Below, piece after piece: positions 34,211 through 43,526 of a DNA stretch of 64,000 nt (its first letter is position 1; the number at the start of each line of letters is the position of its first letter). Below the pieces are notes generated by a model. It was given only the letters and a program-made list of their open reading frames with translations. It had not been told where the DNA came from and made no database searches. Both the position numbers and the translations under genes were made by a program. The DNA is from Enhygromyxa salina (GTDB taxonomy: Bacteria; Myxococcota_A; Polyangia; Nannocystales; Nannocystaceae). The stretch covers positions 1 to 64,000 of the forward strand of contig NZ_PVNL01000047.1 in the NCBI RefSeq assembly GCF_002994635.1. The letters run 5' to 3'.

Positions 34211-37015
34211 TCACTGCAGCCAGGCGACCGTCACCGCGTCGCCGCCTTCGGCGGGCAGGCCGGGCCGCTGACGGTGAACGCTCTCGTGCCGCTCGAGCAG
34301 CTCGCGAACGGCCTTGCGCACCGCTCCGCCACCGTGACCGTGACGGATCAAGACGACGTCCTGATCCCGCGCGAGCGCCTGGGCGACGAAGTCCGAGACG
34401 CGATCCTGGGCGTCTTCGTAGCGCTGGCCCCGGACGTCGCAGACGTTGTCGACGCTGGTCTTCACCGCGACCGCGCCCTCGCCAAAGTGGGCTTGCGCCT
34501 GGGCCTGCACGACCGCCTGAAAGTCGAGGATCGGCGTGGCTTTGCCAGGCTTGCGCCCGAGCCGACGCCCGAGCTCGGGCGGCGGCCGGCTGAGATCCCG
34601 GACCTTGACGGTGGTCCGCAGCGTGGCGAGCTGGACGGTGACCTTCTTGGGGGGAGTCCCGGACAGCGCGACGACCTCGCCCTCTTGCTTCATGCTCAGG
34701 ACCCGGACCCGATCGCCGATCGCCAGGGTCCGCGGATCGACGCGAACGGTGCCCGCGAGCTCGGTGGCGGCCGCCTGGTCCGACGCGGCCTCGGCCTCGG
34801 TCTGGGCCCGGTGCTTGGCGAGCGTGCTGCGAGCCTCGCCAGCGAGCTGTGCCCGGGTCGGCAGCTGCTCGACCTGCTCGGGATCTTGGCGACGCAGGTG
34901 CTTGCGCTTGGTCTTGAGCTCGACCTCGAGCGCGCGCAGCTGCTCGACCGCGGCCATGTAGGCCTTGGCCTTGCGGCTGCGCACCCCCTCGAGCAGCCGC
35001 CGCTCGCGGATCCGGACCTCGTGATCTTGCTGGCGCAGGCGCAGCTGATCACGCTCGAGTCGCTCGCGGGTGCGGGCCAGCGACTGCCGCTCGGCCTCGA
35101 TGTCGCGCAGCAGCTCGTCGATCTTCACGCCCTCGTCGCCGAGCAGCGCCTCGGCCCGGGTCAGCACCGCCTCCGGCAGCCCCAGCCGCCGCGCGACCGC
35201 GATCGCGCTCGAGCTGCCCGGCACGCCGAGGCTCAGGCGAAAGGTCGGACGCATGCGGGCGATGTCGAACCCGACCGCGGCGTTGTGAAACCGGGCTGAC
35301 GTCGCCGGCTGCGTGGCCAGCAGCTTGAGCCGATCATAGTGGGTCGTCACGACCACCGTCGCGCCCGCGTCCACCAGCGCGACGAGGATCGCCTCGGCCA
35401 GCGCCGCGCCCTGCTCGGGATCGGTGCCGACCGCGACCTCGTCGAGCAACACCAGGGTGCCAGGGCCCGAGTCGGTCGCGGCGTGCAGGGCCGCCCGCAC
35501 GTGGCCGACGTGGGCCGAGAAGGTCGAGAGGTTGGCGGCGATCGACTGGTCGTCGCCGACGTCGGTGATCAACGCCGAGAACACCGGGATCCGCGGCTGG
35601 CCCTCGCACGGCAGCGCGATCCCGGTCGCGGCCATCAACGCCAGGACCCCGAGGGTCTTGAGCGCCACCGTCTTGCCGCCCGCGTTGGGCCCGCTCACGA
35701 CCAGCGCGTGGCCGCGCTCGAGCACGATGTCATTGGGCACGACCTCCACGCCATCGAGCAACAGCAGCGGATGCCGAGCGGCGCGCAGGTCGATCGCCGG
35801 ACGCCCGCCTTCGTTCTCGTGCTCGTGGTGGGGATCGTGCAAGCTCGGGATCACGCCGCCGAGCTGCTCACCGAAGGCCTGGCGGGCCAACATCAGATCG
35901 AGCTCGACGCAGGCCCGCTGCATCCCGCCCAGGCTCGTCGCTCGCTCGGCGACCTTGGTCGACAGCGCCCGGAGGATCTTTCGCTCTTCCTCGACCGCCG
36001 CGAGCTCGGCCTCGCGCAGGGCGTTGTTGTCTTCGACCAGGCTCGCGGGCTCCAAATAAAAGGTCTGCCCGGTCGAGCTCGAGCCATGAATGATCGCCCC
36101 GCGCTCGCGCACGGCCCCGAGCCGATCGCTGCGAACCGGCAGCACCACCCGACCGTCGCGCTCGGTCAGGTAGCTATCGCGCAGGCACTCGGCGATCACC
36201 GGGTTTCGCAGCAGCCGCTCGGCGTTGGTCTGCAGCCGCTGCTTGGCCGCGCGGACCTCCCGGCGCGCGGCGGCCAGGGCCGGGCTCGCGTCCGCCGAGA
36301 TCTGCGCGACCTCGGGGCGCCGGTCGATCGCGCGATCGAGCTCGGCCAGCAGCGCGGCGCAGGTCTCGATTGGGCTGGACCCCGGCCTAGAACCCAGCCT
36401 GGCCGCGCAGGCTCGCAGGCCCCGCACTTGCCCCTCACCCAGGGCCCCGCTCGCCTCGCGCCGCTCGGCCTGCGCGAACGCTTCGGCGAGCAACCCACAC
36501 GCCCGACACAGCTCGGCCACGCCGATCAGCTCGACCACGCTCAGCAAGCCGCCGCCGCGCGCGACCGCGAGGCTCTCGTCGAGATCCTCGAGCTGAGACA
36601 GCGCCGCCGCGATCCCGGCCCCACCGCTGGGGTTGTCGAACAGCCACAGCGCCTCGATCCCCTCGAGCTCGCTCAGCCGGGCCGCGGCGGCGGCCCGCTC
36701 GGTCTCGGGTCGCAGCGCGGGCAGCCGCTCGACCGCGGCCAGCTGGCGCGCGCTGCCAGGTTGCTCGGATGCGGGCGCCAGGCCGAGCAGCCGCTCCATG
36801 GCCTCGAGATCATCGTGGACCCGGGCCCGCGCGATGTCGGTGCGCAGGCGATCTGCGATCCGCCGGACCAGCTGCGTCCACCCGAGGTGGCGCAGCGCGT
36901 CGCCCCGGCCGTTGGCCAGCCACCGAACCAAAGCCGGCGCCTGCTCGGCCTGTGTGGCGTCCACGGGCGCTGATCGGCCGCGCGAGTGCGCGGGACTGCG
37001 AAGAGATTGTCGCAC
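34211..37015 (-). CDS. mutS2: MutS2-type DNA-binding ATPase with Smr endonuclease domain
   Basis: MutS2 acts on branched DNA or on stalled, collided ribosomes. The protein is 934 residues, longer than the common ~780. The N-terminal half is the lever and clamp helices with the LRHLGWTQLVRRIADRLRTD start and VRSDRLGAVRERGAIIHGSS. The ATPase has Walker A in SGPNAGGKTVALKTLG near residue 440, Walker B in VLLDEVAVGTDPEQGAALAE, and VTTHYDRLKLLA. A long coiled-coil hairpin follows (RQSLARTRERLERDQLRLRQ). The C-terminal Smr domain has CDVRGQRYEDAQDRVSDF and VVLIRHGHGGGAVRKAVREL. The first ~45 residues are extra; a GTG 17 codons later is a possible start. Confidence 0.95.
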   Translation of the reverse strand: MRQSLRSPAHSRGRSAPVDATQAEQAPALVRWLANGRGDALRHLGWTQLVRRIADRLRTDIARARVHDDLEAMERLLGLAPASEQPGSARQLAAVERLPALRPETERAAAAARLSELEGIEALWLFDNPSGGAGIAAALSQLEDLDESLAVARGGGLLSVVELIGVAELCRACGLLAEAFAQAERREASGALGEGQVRGLRACAARLGSRPGSSPIETCAALLAELDRAIDRRPEVAQISADASPALAAARREVRAAKQRLQTNAERLLRNPVIAECLRDSYLTERDGRVVLPVRSDRLGAVRERGAIIHGSSSTGQTFYLEPASLVEDNNALREAELAAVEEERKILRALSTKVAERATSLGGMQRACVELDLMLARQAFGEQLGGVIPSLHDPHHEHENEGGRPAIDLRAARHPLLLLDGVEVVPNDIVLERGHALVVSGPNAGGKTVALKTLGVLALMAATGIALPCEGQPRIPVFSALITDVGDDQSIAANLSTFSAHVGHVRAALHAATDSGPGTLVLLDEVAVGTDPEQGAALAEAILVALVDAGATVVVTTHYDRLKLLATQPATSARFHNAAVGFDIARMRPTFRLSLGVPGSSSAIAVARRLGLPEAVLTRAEALLGDEGVKIDELLRDIEAERQSLARTRERLERDQLRLRQQDHEVRIRERRLLEGVRSRKAKAYMAAVEQLRALEVELKTKRKHLRRQDPEQVEQLPTRAQLAGEARSTLAKHRAQTEAEAASDQAAATELAGTVRVDPRTLAIGDRVRVLSMKQEGEVVALSGTPPKKVTVQLATLRTTVKVRDLSRPPPELGRRLGRKPGKATPILDFQAVVQAQAQAHFGEGAVAVKTSVDNVCDVRGQRYEDAQDRVSDFVAQALARDQDVVLIRHGHGGGAVRKAVRELLERHESVHRQRPGLPAEGGDAVTVAWLQ

Positions 37016-37253
37016 TCGAGATCACTTTAGAGGTTCGAGCCAGGATTCTGACCCGTCTGTGGGCACTGTGCCCCCTGAGGCTGCTCAGAATCTCAGCGAA
37101 CGTGAGACTAGCACTCAGGGGCTCGGCGGGCGTACCATGCCCTGCGCCTGGGTCAAGCGACTCGGGTACCGGCCCCCGAGCCCGGAACATCAGCCCGGCA
37201 TCAGCCCGGAAACCCAGCCCGACCACTCGCAGCCACCGCTCACCCCGCGACCC

Positions 37254-37754
37254 ATGCACGCCTGGATCCTGTTTGTCTCGCTGATGGCCTTCTATACGGT
37301 CCTCTCGGGCCAGATCCACAGCACCTTCTTGCTGGGCGCCGGGGTCGTGTGCAGCGCCGCGATCACCTTGCTGGCCAAGCGCCTCGGCATCGTCGACGAC
37401 GAGGGCGTGCCCTACCGCTGGTGGCCCCGCACGATCAAGTACCTGCCATGGCTGATGTGGCAGATCGTGCTGGCCAACATCGACGTGCTCAAACGCGTGT
37501 GGAAGATCGGCCCGCTCGACATCCAGCCCCGAATGATCCGGGTGCCCAACCAGCTGCGCACGGCCTACGGAGTCGCGAGCTACATGAACTCGATCACGCT
37601 GACCCCCGGCACGGTCACGGTCGACATCGGCAAGGACGAGCTTTTGGTCCACGCGCTGACCAAGGCCGCGGCTGACGATCTGCTCAGCGGCGAGATGCAC
37701 CGCCGGGTGCTCGCCGTCGAGGGCCCGATCAAGTCCCAGCAGGAGGCCAAATGA
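37254..37754 (+). CDS. mrpE: Mrp-type cation/proton antiporter subunit E
   Basis: First gene of the antiporter operon. The ATG at 37254 gives 166 residues with two to three membrane helices at the start (WILFVSLMAFYTVLSGQIHS, FLLGAGVVCSAAITLL). The soluble part has the MrpE patterns YLPWLMWQIVLANIDVLKRV, MIRVPNQLRTAYGVASYMNSITLTPGT and VHALTKAAADDLLSGEMHRRV. The longer frame upstream overlaps mutS2 and is not coding. It overlaps the next gene by four bases. Confidence 0.95.
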   Translation: MHAWILFVSLMAFYTVLSGQIHSTFLLGAGVVCSAAITLLAKRLGIVDDEGVPYRWWPRTIKYLPWLMWQIVLANIDVLKRVWKIGPLDIQPRMIRVPNQLRTAYGVASYMNSITLTPGTVTVDIGKDELLVHALTKAAADDLLSGEMHRRVLAVEGPIKSQQEAK

Positions 37755-38083
37755 TCGAGCCCTGGTCCGCTCCACTGGCCAACGTTGGCGCCGCCGCGCA
37801 CTCGCCTACTTCCTATGTCGTCCTCGCAACCTGTCTCGCCCTCCTGACCGGCGCGATCTTGCTGCTGATCCGAGCCCTGCGCGGGCCAACCGTGTTCGAC
37901 CGGATCCTCGCCGTCAACGCGATGGGCACCAAGACCGTCGTGCTGGTCGCCTGCATCGCGTTCTTGGACATGCCGCACGGCAACCCCAGCTTCTACCTCG
38001 ACACGTCCATCGTCTACGCGCTGATCAACTTCGTCGCGACCATCGCGATTCTCAAGTACATCCAGTACCGGAGGCTCAGCTAG
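37751..38083 (+). CDS. mrpF: Mrp-type antiporter subunit F
   Basis: A 110-residue protein with three membrane helices: SYVVLATCLALLTGAILLLI, AVNAMGTKTVVLVACIAFLD, SIVYALINFVATIAILKYIQ. The motif GPTVFDRILAVNAMGTKTV is the family signature. It overlaps subunit E by four bases (ATGA) and its stop base is the first base of subunit G, so translation is coupled. Confidence 0.94.
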   Translation: MIEPWSAPLANVGAAAHSPTSYVVLATCLALLTGAILLLIRALRGPTVFDRILAVNAMGTKTVVLVACIAFLDMPHGNPSFYLDTSIVYALINFVATIAILKYIQYRRLS

Positions 38084-38580
38084 TGAGCGTGCTCGAAATC
38101 CTTGGCGCGCTGTTCATGCTGGGCGGCTGCGTGTTCGCGCTGACCGGGGCGGTCGGCGTGCTGCGGATGCCCGACTTCTATGCGCGGCTCCACCCGGCCG
38201 GAAAGTCCGACACCCTCGCGCAGGCGCTGATCTTGTTTGGCCTGGCGCTGCTGGCCGGGCAGCAGCTGATCAACGCGTGGCCGAGCGAGGCCAACAGCCA
38301 CGCCGACGCGTGGATCGGTCTCGCCAACATCATCCTCAAGCTCGGGCTGTTGACCGCGCTGTTGTTCCTGACCGCACCCACGGCGACCCACGCGATCGCC
38401 AAGGCCGCGCGGCTCGATCGCTACACCCGGCTGCCCTTCGACCATGAACCCGGGGACGACCCGGCGAGCTCGCGCGTGGCCGAGATCGTGGTCGCGGGCG
38501 ACGTCACCGAGCCACTCGAAGAGCCCCCCGGCCCCGTGCTCGACGTGCGCGAGACCGTCGCGGAGGACGAAGACCCGTGA
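38083..38580 (+). CDS. mrpG: Mrp-type antiporter subunit G
   Basis: A 165-residue protein starting at a GTG that shares one base with the previous stop. It has the family pattern LFMLGGCVFALTGAVGVLRM-PDFYARLHPAGKSDTL and the helices GLALLAGQQLINAW and LKLGLLTALLFLTAPTATHA. The common form is ~100-120 residues; here an acidic tail of about 45 residues is added (FDHEPGDDPASSRVAEIVVA...). It is coupled to the next gene by a four-base overlap. Confidence 0.93.
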   Translation: MSVLEILGALFMLGGCVFALTGAVGVLRMPDFYARLHPAGKSDTLAQALILFGLALLAGQQLINAWPSEANSHADAWIGLANIILKLGLLTALLFLTAPTATHAIAKAARLDRYTRLPFDHEPGDDPASSRVAEIVVAGDVTEPLEEPPGPVLDVRETVAEDEDP

Positions 38581-39224
38581 GCAATCCCGTCCTCATCCTC
38601 GACATCTTCTTGCTGGTGCTCGTCGCCGCGACGGCGGTCGCGGTCATCAGCGTGCGCAGCCTGCTCTCGGCCACGATCCTCGCGGGCGTCTACAGCCTGC
38701 TGATGGCGCTGGTGTGGACCAACATGCACGCGCTCGACGTCGCCTTCACCGAGGCGGCCGTCGGCGCAGGCATCTCGACGATCTTGCTGCTCGGCGCGCT
38801 GGTGTTGACCAAGCGCTTCGCCAAGTCCGAGCCGGTCCTCCACACGCCCGCGCTGCTGGTCTGCGTCGCTACCGGGCTGGTGCTGATCTACGGCACCTTC
38901 GACATGCCCCCGTTCGGCGATCCCAACGCGCCGATCCACACCCACCGGGTCCCTCGGCTGCTCGACCAGACCGTCGGCAAGCACGAGACCGCGGCCCCGC
39001 GCGACAAGGGCCACCCCCACGAGGGCCACCCCGACGACGACTTCAACGGCCACGCGCCCAACACCGTGACCAGCCTGCTCGCGGCCTACCGCGGCTACGA
39101 CACGATGTTCGAGACCGCGGTCATCTTCGTCGCTGGGGTCAGCCTGTTGCTGCTGCTCCGGCGCCGACGCGAGGGCGAGCTCGGGGTGCCCGAGTCCAGC
39201 TCATCGGAGAGGGGCGAGCCCTGA
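38577..39224 (+). CDS. Antiporter subunit corresponding to the MrpA C-terminal part (DUF4040/MbhD plus MbhE)
   Basis: A 215-residue membrane protein with seven or so helices. Its first half has MHALDVAFTEAAVGAGISTI, the DUF4040/MbhD signature. The end has APNTVTSLLAAYRGYDTMFE + TAVIFVAGVSLLLLL, the MbhE-like pattern for the start of MrpB. In canonical Mrp these parts are the tail of MrpA. Here they form an own protein and the NuoL-like rest of MrpA is missing from it. A histidine/aspartate-rich soluble loop (RDKGHPHEGHPDDDFNGHA) lies between. It overlaps subunit B by one base. Confidence 0.88.
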   Translation: MSNPVLILDIFLLVLVAATAVAVISVRSLLSATILAGVYSLLMALVWTNMHALDVAFTEAAVGAGISTILLLGALVLTKRFAKSEPVLHTPALLVCVATGLVLIYGTFDMPPFGDPNAPIHTHRVPRLLDQTVGKHETAAPRDKGHPHEGHPDDDFNGHAPNTVTSLLAAYRGYDTMFETAVIFVAGVSLLLLLRRRREGELGVPESSSSERGEP

Positions 39225-39712
39225 TGGCCGACACCCACGACCAGTCGGGCACGCCCGCCGGCGAGCAGATGAGTCAGCAGACGCTGATCCGGGTGATCGC
39301 CAAGATGACGATCCCGTTCATCTTGGTGTTCGGCTGCTACGTGATCCTGCACGGCGAGCTGGGCCCCGGCGGCGGGTTCCAGGGCGGGGTGATCCTCGCC
39401 GCCGCGTTCATCCTCTATGGCCTGGTGTTCGGAGCCGACGAGCTGCGCCGCCGGATCCCCCCGCCGATCATCGACGCCTGCATGGCCCTCGGCGCGCTGC
39501 TGTACGCGGGGGTCGGCCTGGCCAGCGTGCTGCGCGGGGGGACCTTCCTCGACTACGGCATGCTCGAGCCCGACCACGCTGGCGACGGCGAGGCGCTGGG
39601 CATGGCCCTCGTCGAGTACGGGGTCGGGATCACGGTCTGCTCGGTGATGGTCACGATCTACCTGATGATCAGCGAGCGACGCGCGACGGTTCGCCGGGGG
39701 GAGGTCCGCTAA
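39224..39712 (+). CDS. mrpB: Mrp-type antiporter subunit B
   Basis: The ATG at 39224 overlaps the previous TGA by one base and gives 162 residues. Helices: IPFILVFGCYVILHGELGPG, GGFQGGVILAAAFILYGLVF and two later ones near DACMALGALLYAGVGLASVL and GVGITVCSVMVTIYLM. HGELGPGGGFQGG is the family signature. The next gene begins directly after its stop. Confidence 0.95.
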   Translation: MADTHDQSGTPAGEQMSQQTLIRVIAKMTIPFILVFGCYVILHGELGPGGGFQGGVILAAAFILYGLVFGADELRRRIPPPIIDACMALGALLYAGVGLASVLRGGTFLDYGMLEPDHAGDGEALGMALVEYGVGITVCSVMVTIYLMISERRATVRRGEVR

Positions 39713-40090
39713 GTGGAGTCGTTCGGCTACTTCAACTACTGGCTGGCGATCGTGATCATCATGATCGGCTTCTACGGGGTCATCGCCCGCCGCAACCTGC
39801 TCAAGCAGGCGATCTCGCTGGGCCTGTTTCAGACCGGCGTGTTCCTGTTCTACGTGACCATGGGCGTGTACCGCAGCCCCGACGGCACCGCCGGGGTCGC
39901 GCCGATCTGGACCGACGCCGCCAAGACCGGCCCGTTCGACAACCCCCTGCCCCACGTGCTGATGCTGACGGCGATCGTCGTGTCGGTGAGCACCCTGGCC
40001 GTGGCGGTGGCGATCATCGTCAACATCCAACGCAAGTACGGCACGATCGAGGAAGACGAGATCCTCGAGGCCGACAAGCGCGACAGCTGA
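39713..40090 (+). CDS. mrpC: Mrp-type antiporter subunit C (NuoK-like)
   Basis: A 125-residue protein starting with GTG directly after the stop of subunit B. It has three helices: YWLAIVIIMIGFYGVIARRN, AISLGLFQTGVFLFYVTMGV, PHVLMLTAIVVSVSTLAVAV. The family pattern is GFYGVIARRNLLKQAISLGLFQ followed by NPLPHVLMLTAIVVSVST. Its tail is acidic. Eight bases separate it from mrpD. Confidence 0.94.
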   Translation: MESFGYFNYWLAIVIIMIGFYGVIARRNLLKQAISLGLFQTGVFLFYVTMGVYRSPDGTAGVAPIWTDAAKTGPFDNPLPHVLMLTAIVVSVSTLAVAVAIIVNIQRKYGTIEEDEILEADKRDS

Positions 40091-40098
40091 GCCCGACC

Positions 40099-41640
40099 AT
40101 GGACATCGAGCTCCCCGAATCCATCCGCGCGCACCTCCCGGTGCTGGTCGTGCTCTTGCCCCTGTTTGGCGGGCTGCTCGCCATGTTCACCGGGCTGGTG
40201 CAGCGCGGCGGCGGCGTGATCGCCTGGGCCTGGTCGGTGCTGATCACCGGGCTCATGCTGGTCTGCTCGGCCGCGATGCTGCAGCTGGTCCACGCCAGCC
40301 CCGAGCCGCTGGTCTACCGGCTGGGCTCGTGGCCCGAGGCCTACGGGATCGGCTACAGCGTCGACGCGCTCAACGCCTACGTGATCCTGGTCGTCTCGAT
40401 CATCGCGTTCTTGACCACGGTCTACGCCAAGGACAGCGTGATGGCCGAGGTCGCCAATGATCGCCACCACCTGTTCTACAGCGTGTGGCTGCTGGCGATC
40501 GCCGGGCTGATCGGCATCACCGTCACCGGTGACACGTTCAACATCTATGTGCTGCTCGAGATCAGCTCGCTCACGGTCTACACCCTGGTCGCCCTGGGTG
40601 GTGACCGCGACCGCCGGGCCCTGGTCGCGGCCCTCAAGTACCTGATCCTCGGCAGCATCGGCGCGACCTTCATCCTGCTCGGGATCGGCTACCTGCTGAT
40701 GCTCACGGGCACGCTCAACATGGGCGACATGCACGACCAGCTGGTCCGCATGCGCGAGGCCGGGACCCTGGCCAACAACCGCACGGTGTTCGTCAGCTTC
40801 GCGTTCTTGATGGTCGGCCTGAGCCTCAAGATGGCCCTGTTTCCGCTGCACCTGTGGCTGCCCAACGCGTACACCTACGCGCCCTCGGCGGTCTCGGCCC
40901 TGGTCGCGGCCACGGCCACCAAGGTCGGCGTGTACATGACCTTCCGGTTCGTGTTCACGATCTACGGCGGCGTCTACGACACCAGCGCAGATCTACAGCT
41001 GCTGGCCCTGTGCGCGTGCCTGGGCATCGTGGTCTCGTCGGTCGCCGCGGTCCGCCAGATGAACGTCAAGAAGGTCCTGGCCTACTCCTCGGTCGGCCAG
41101 ATCGCCTACATCGTGCTCGGCTTCTCGCTGGCCAACCACACCGGGGTCACCGCCTCGGTCATCCACATCTTCAACCACGCGATCATCAAGGGCGGCATGT
41201 TCATGGCCGTCGGCGCCGTCGCGCTGCGCACGGGCGGCACCAAGATCGAGGACTTCAAGGGCATCGGTCGCCAGATGCCCGTGACCATGGCCGCGTTCAC
41301 CGTCGGCGGCTGCGGGCTGATCGGCGTGCCGCTCACCTCGGGGTTCATCTCGAAGTGGTACCTGGTCCAGGCCGCCATGGAAGAGGGCTACTGGGGCGTC
41401 GCCGCGGTCGTGCTGCTCGGCGGGGTCCTCGCGATCGTCTACGTCTGGCGGCTGATCGAGATCATCTGGTTCGGCACCCCGGACGACCCCAACAAGCGCG
41501 TGAAAGAGGCGCCGCTGTCCATGCTGGTCCCGATGTGGATCCTGATCGGCGCGAGCGTGTACTTCGGGATCGACGCCACCTGGACCGCCGACAGCGCCCG
41601 CGCCGCTGCCAGCTTGCTGCTCAACGGAGGTCACGGATGA
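40099..41640 (+). CDS. mrpD: Mrp-type antiporter subunit D, first copy
   Basis: A 513-residue NuoM/NuoN-like proton or cation channel subunit with about 14 membrane helices. The key Glu of helix 5 is in IYVLLEISSLTVYTLVALGG. The key Lys of helix 7 is in MVGLSLKMALFPLHLWLP. The signature KVLAYSSVGQIAYIVLGFSL and KGIGRQMPVTMAAFTVGGCG + LIGVPLTSGFISKWYL follow. Both charge carriers are intact. It overlaps the second copy by four bases. Confidence 0.95.
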   Translation: MDIELPESIRAHLPVLVVLLPLFGGLLAMFTGLVQRGGGVIAWAWSVLITGLMLVCSAAMLQLVHASPEPLVYRLGSWPEAYGIGYSVDALNAYVILVVSIIAFLTTVYAKDSVMAEVANDRHHLFYSVWLLAIAGLIGITVTGDTFNIYVLLEISSLTVYTLVALGGDRDRRALVAALKYLILGSIGATFILLGIGYLLMLTGTLNMGDMHDQLVRMREAGTLANNRTVFVSFAFLMVGLSLKMALFPLHLWLPNAYTYAPSAVSALVAATATKVGVYMTFRFVFTIYGGVYDTSADLQLLALCACLGIVVSSVAAVRQMNVKKVLAYSSVGQIAYIVLGFSLANHTGVTASVIHIFNHAIIKGGMFMAVGAVALRTGGTKIEDFKGIGRQMPVTMAAFTVGGCGLIGVPLTSGFISKWYLVQAAMEEGYWGVAAVVLLGGVLAIVYVWRLIEIIWFGTPDDPNKRVKEAPLSMLVPMWILIGASVYFGIDATWTADSARAAASLLLNGGHG

Positions 41641-43193
41641 TCGCCCTCAACGCAATCGAGTGGCTCCCCACCTTCGAGCTGCAGCTCAGCCCGATCCTGG
41701 CGATCGCCGTCCCGCTGATCGGCGCGTTTTTAATCGCCGCCGCCGGCCGCTGGCCCAACCTGCGCGAGTCCGTCACGATCATCACCGCCGTCGCGCTGTT
41801 GTGGGTGGTCGGCAACCTCAACAACTTCCTCGAGGCCACGCCGAGCAAGGCCGAGGCGCTCGTCGACGTGGTCCCGGGGATGTCGCTCGCGTTCCACCTC
41901 GAGCCGCTGGGCATGATCTACGCGATGATCGCCAGCTCGCTGTGGATCCTCAATTCGATCTACTCGATCGGCTACATGCGCGGCAACAAGGAGAAGCACC
42001 AGACCCGCTTCTACGTGTGCTTCGCCCTGTCGATCGCCAGCGTGATGGGCATCGCCTTCTCGGCCAACATGTTCACGCTGTTCGTGTTCTACGAGGCCCT
42101 GTCGCTGGTGACCTTTCCGCTGGTCACCCACAAGGGCACGCCCGAGGCGCTCAAGGCCGGGCGCACCTACCTGGGCATCCTGATGGGCACCTCGGTGTGC
42201 CTGATGCTGCCGGCGATGGTCGCCACGTACGTCTACACGGGCACCCTCGACTTCACGCAGGGCGGCGTGTTCGCGCAGCCGCTCGCCGACGGGGCCCTGA
42301 GCCCGGCGCTGTTTGGGCTGATCTTCGCCATGTACATGTACGGCGTCGGCAAGGCCGCGCTGATGCCCTCACACCGCTGGCTGCCGGCCGCGATGGTCGC
42401 CCCGACCCCGGTCTCGGCCCTGCTGCACGCCGTCGCGGTGGTCAAGGCGGGGGTGTTCTCGATCTGCAAGATCTCGATCTACATCATCGGCGTCGACCAG
42501 CTGCGGCTCTACGATCAGGGCGGGTGGCTGCTCTACGTCGCCGGCGGCACGATCGTGATCGCCAGCTTCATCGCGCTGTTCCAGGACAACCTCAAGCGGC
42601 GCCTGGCCTACTCCACGATCTCCCAGCTCAGCTACATCACGCTGGGCGCGGCGCTGCTGTGGCCGATCTCCATGCGCGCCGCCGCGATCCACATCGCCGC
42701 CCACGCGTTCGGCAAGATCACGCTGTTCTTCGCGGCCGGCTCGATCTACACGGCCGCGCACAAGACCAACATCTCCGAGCTCGACGGGATCGGCCGCAAG
42801 ATGCCGTGGACCATGGCCGCGTTCACGATCGGGACCTTGTCGATGATCGGCCTGCCGCCCACCGGGGGGTTCATCTCCAAGTGGTACCTGATGCAGGGCG
42901 CGTGGACGGCCGAGAGTGGGTTTGCGATCGCGGTGCTGCTCACCTCCACGCTGCTCAACGCGGCCTACTTCCTGCCGATCGTGTACCGCGCGTTCTTCCG
43001 CAAGCCGCCCGAGCATGACGGACATGAAGGTGACCATCATCATGATCATCATGATCACCACGACCACGGCGAGGCGCCGCTGCCGATCGTCATCGCCCTG
43101 ACCTGCACCGCCGCGGCCACCGTCGGCCTGTTCTTCTACCCCGACCTCTTCACCGGCTACGCGAGCATGCTGGCCGAGGCAATGCCCAAGTAG
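41637..43193 (+). CDS. MrpD-like antiporter subunit, second copy, with a His-rich cytoplasmic/periplasmic loop
   Basis: A 518-residue NuoL/M/N-like subunit. The Glu of helix 5 is in LFVFYEALSLVTFPLV and the Lys of helix 7 in MYGVGKAALMPSHRWLP, so it can pump. LKRRLAYSTISQLSYITLGA and DGIGRKMPWTMAAFTIGTLS are typical. Between the last two helices lies a loop (about residues 461-481) with ten or so His and many Asp after RKPPEHD, a pattern known from metal-binding loops. I did not see this loop in the other two copies. It starts at the ATG overlapping the previous TGA. Confidence 0.93.
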   Translation: MIALNAIEWLPTFELQLSPILAIAVPLIGAFLIAAAGRWPNLRESVTIITAVALLWVVGNLNNFLEATPSKAEALVDVVPGMSLAFHLEPLGMIYAMIASSLWILNSIYSIGYMRGNKEKHQTRFYVCFALSIASVMGIAFSANMFTLFVFYEALSLVTFPLVTHKGTPEALKAGRTYLGILMGTSVCLMLPAMVATYVYTGTLDFTQGGVFAQPLADGALSPALFGLIFAMYMYGVGKAALMPSHRWLPAAMVAPTPVSALLHAVAVVKAGVFSICKISIYIIGVDQLRLYDQGGWLLYVAGGTIVIASFIALFQDNLKRRLAYSTISQLSYITLGAALLWPISMRAAAIHIAAHAFGKITLFFAAGSIYTAAHKTNISELDGIGRKMPWTMAAFTIGTLSMIGLPPTGGFISKWYLMQGAWTAESGFAIAVLLTSTLLNAAYFLPIVYRAFFRKPPEHDGHEGDHHHDHHDHHDHGEAPLPIVIALTCTAAATVGLFFYPDLFTGYASMLAEAMPK

Positions 43194-43205
43194 GCGGGGC
43201 CCACC

Positions 43206-43526
43206 ATGGAACTGGACGATCCCAAGACCATCCGCAAGCTCTGGCTCGGCTTCTATGCGGTGCTCGGTGTGCTGTTGCTGCTCGATCCCAAGCTGCTCGA
43301 GCTGATCCACGTGCTCGAGCACGACCCCCACCACGCGGCCAAGTTCGTCGTCGACGGCTGGCCGGTGTTCTACGCGGTGTTCGGGTTCGTGACCTGCTGG
43401 GTCATGGTCATGGGCAGCAAGCTGGTGATCGGCAAGATCCTGATGCGGCCCGACACCTACTACGATCAGTCGCCGCTCGACCCCACCCGCGACGCCAAGC
43501 ACAGGAGGCTCCCCGATGGCCGCTAG
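43206..43526 (+). CDS. Small two-helix membrane protein inside the antiporter operon
   Basis: A 106-residue protein with helices at about 13-30 (LWLGFYAVLGVLLLLDP) and 50-72 (GWPVFYAVFGFVTCWVMVMG). It has a charged tail with DTYYDQSPLDPTRDAKHRR. It lies between two MrpD-like genes, 12 bases after one and overlapping the other by 11 bases, so it is a fixed part of the operon. I do not know the family. It may be an accessory subunit. Confidence 0.8.
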   Translation: MELDDPKTIRKLWLGFYAVLGVLLLLDPKLLELIHVLEHDPHHAAKFVVDGWPVFYAVFGFVTCWVMVMGSKLVIGKILMRPDTYYDQSPLDPTRDAKHRRLPDGR

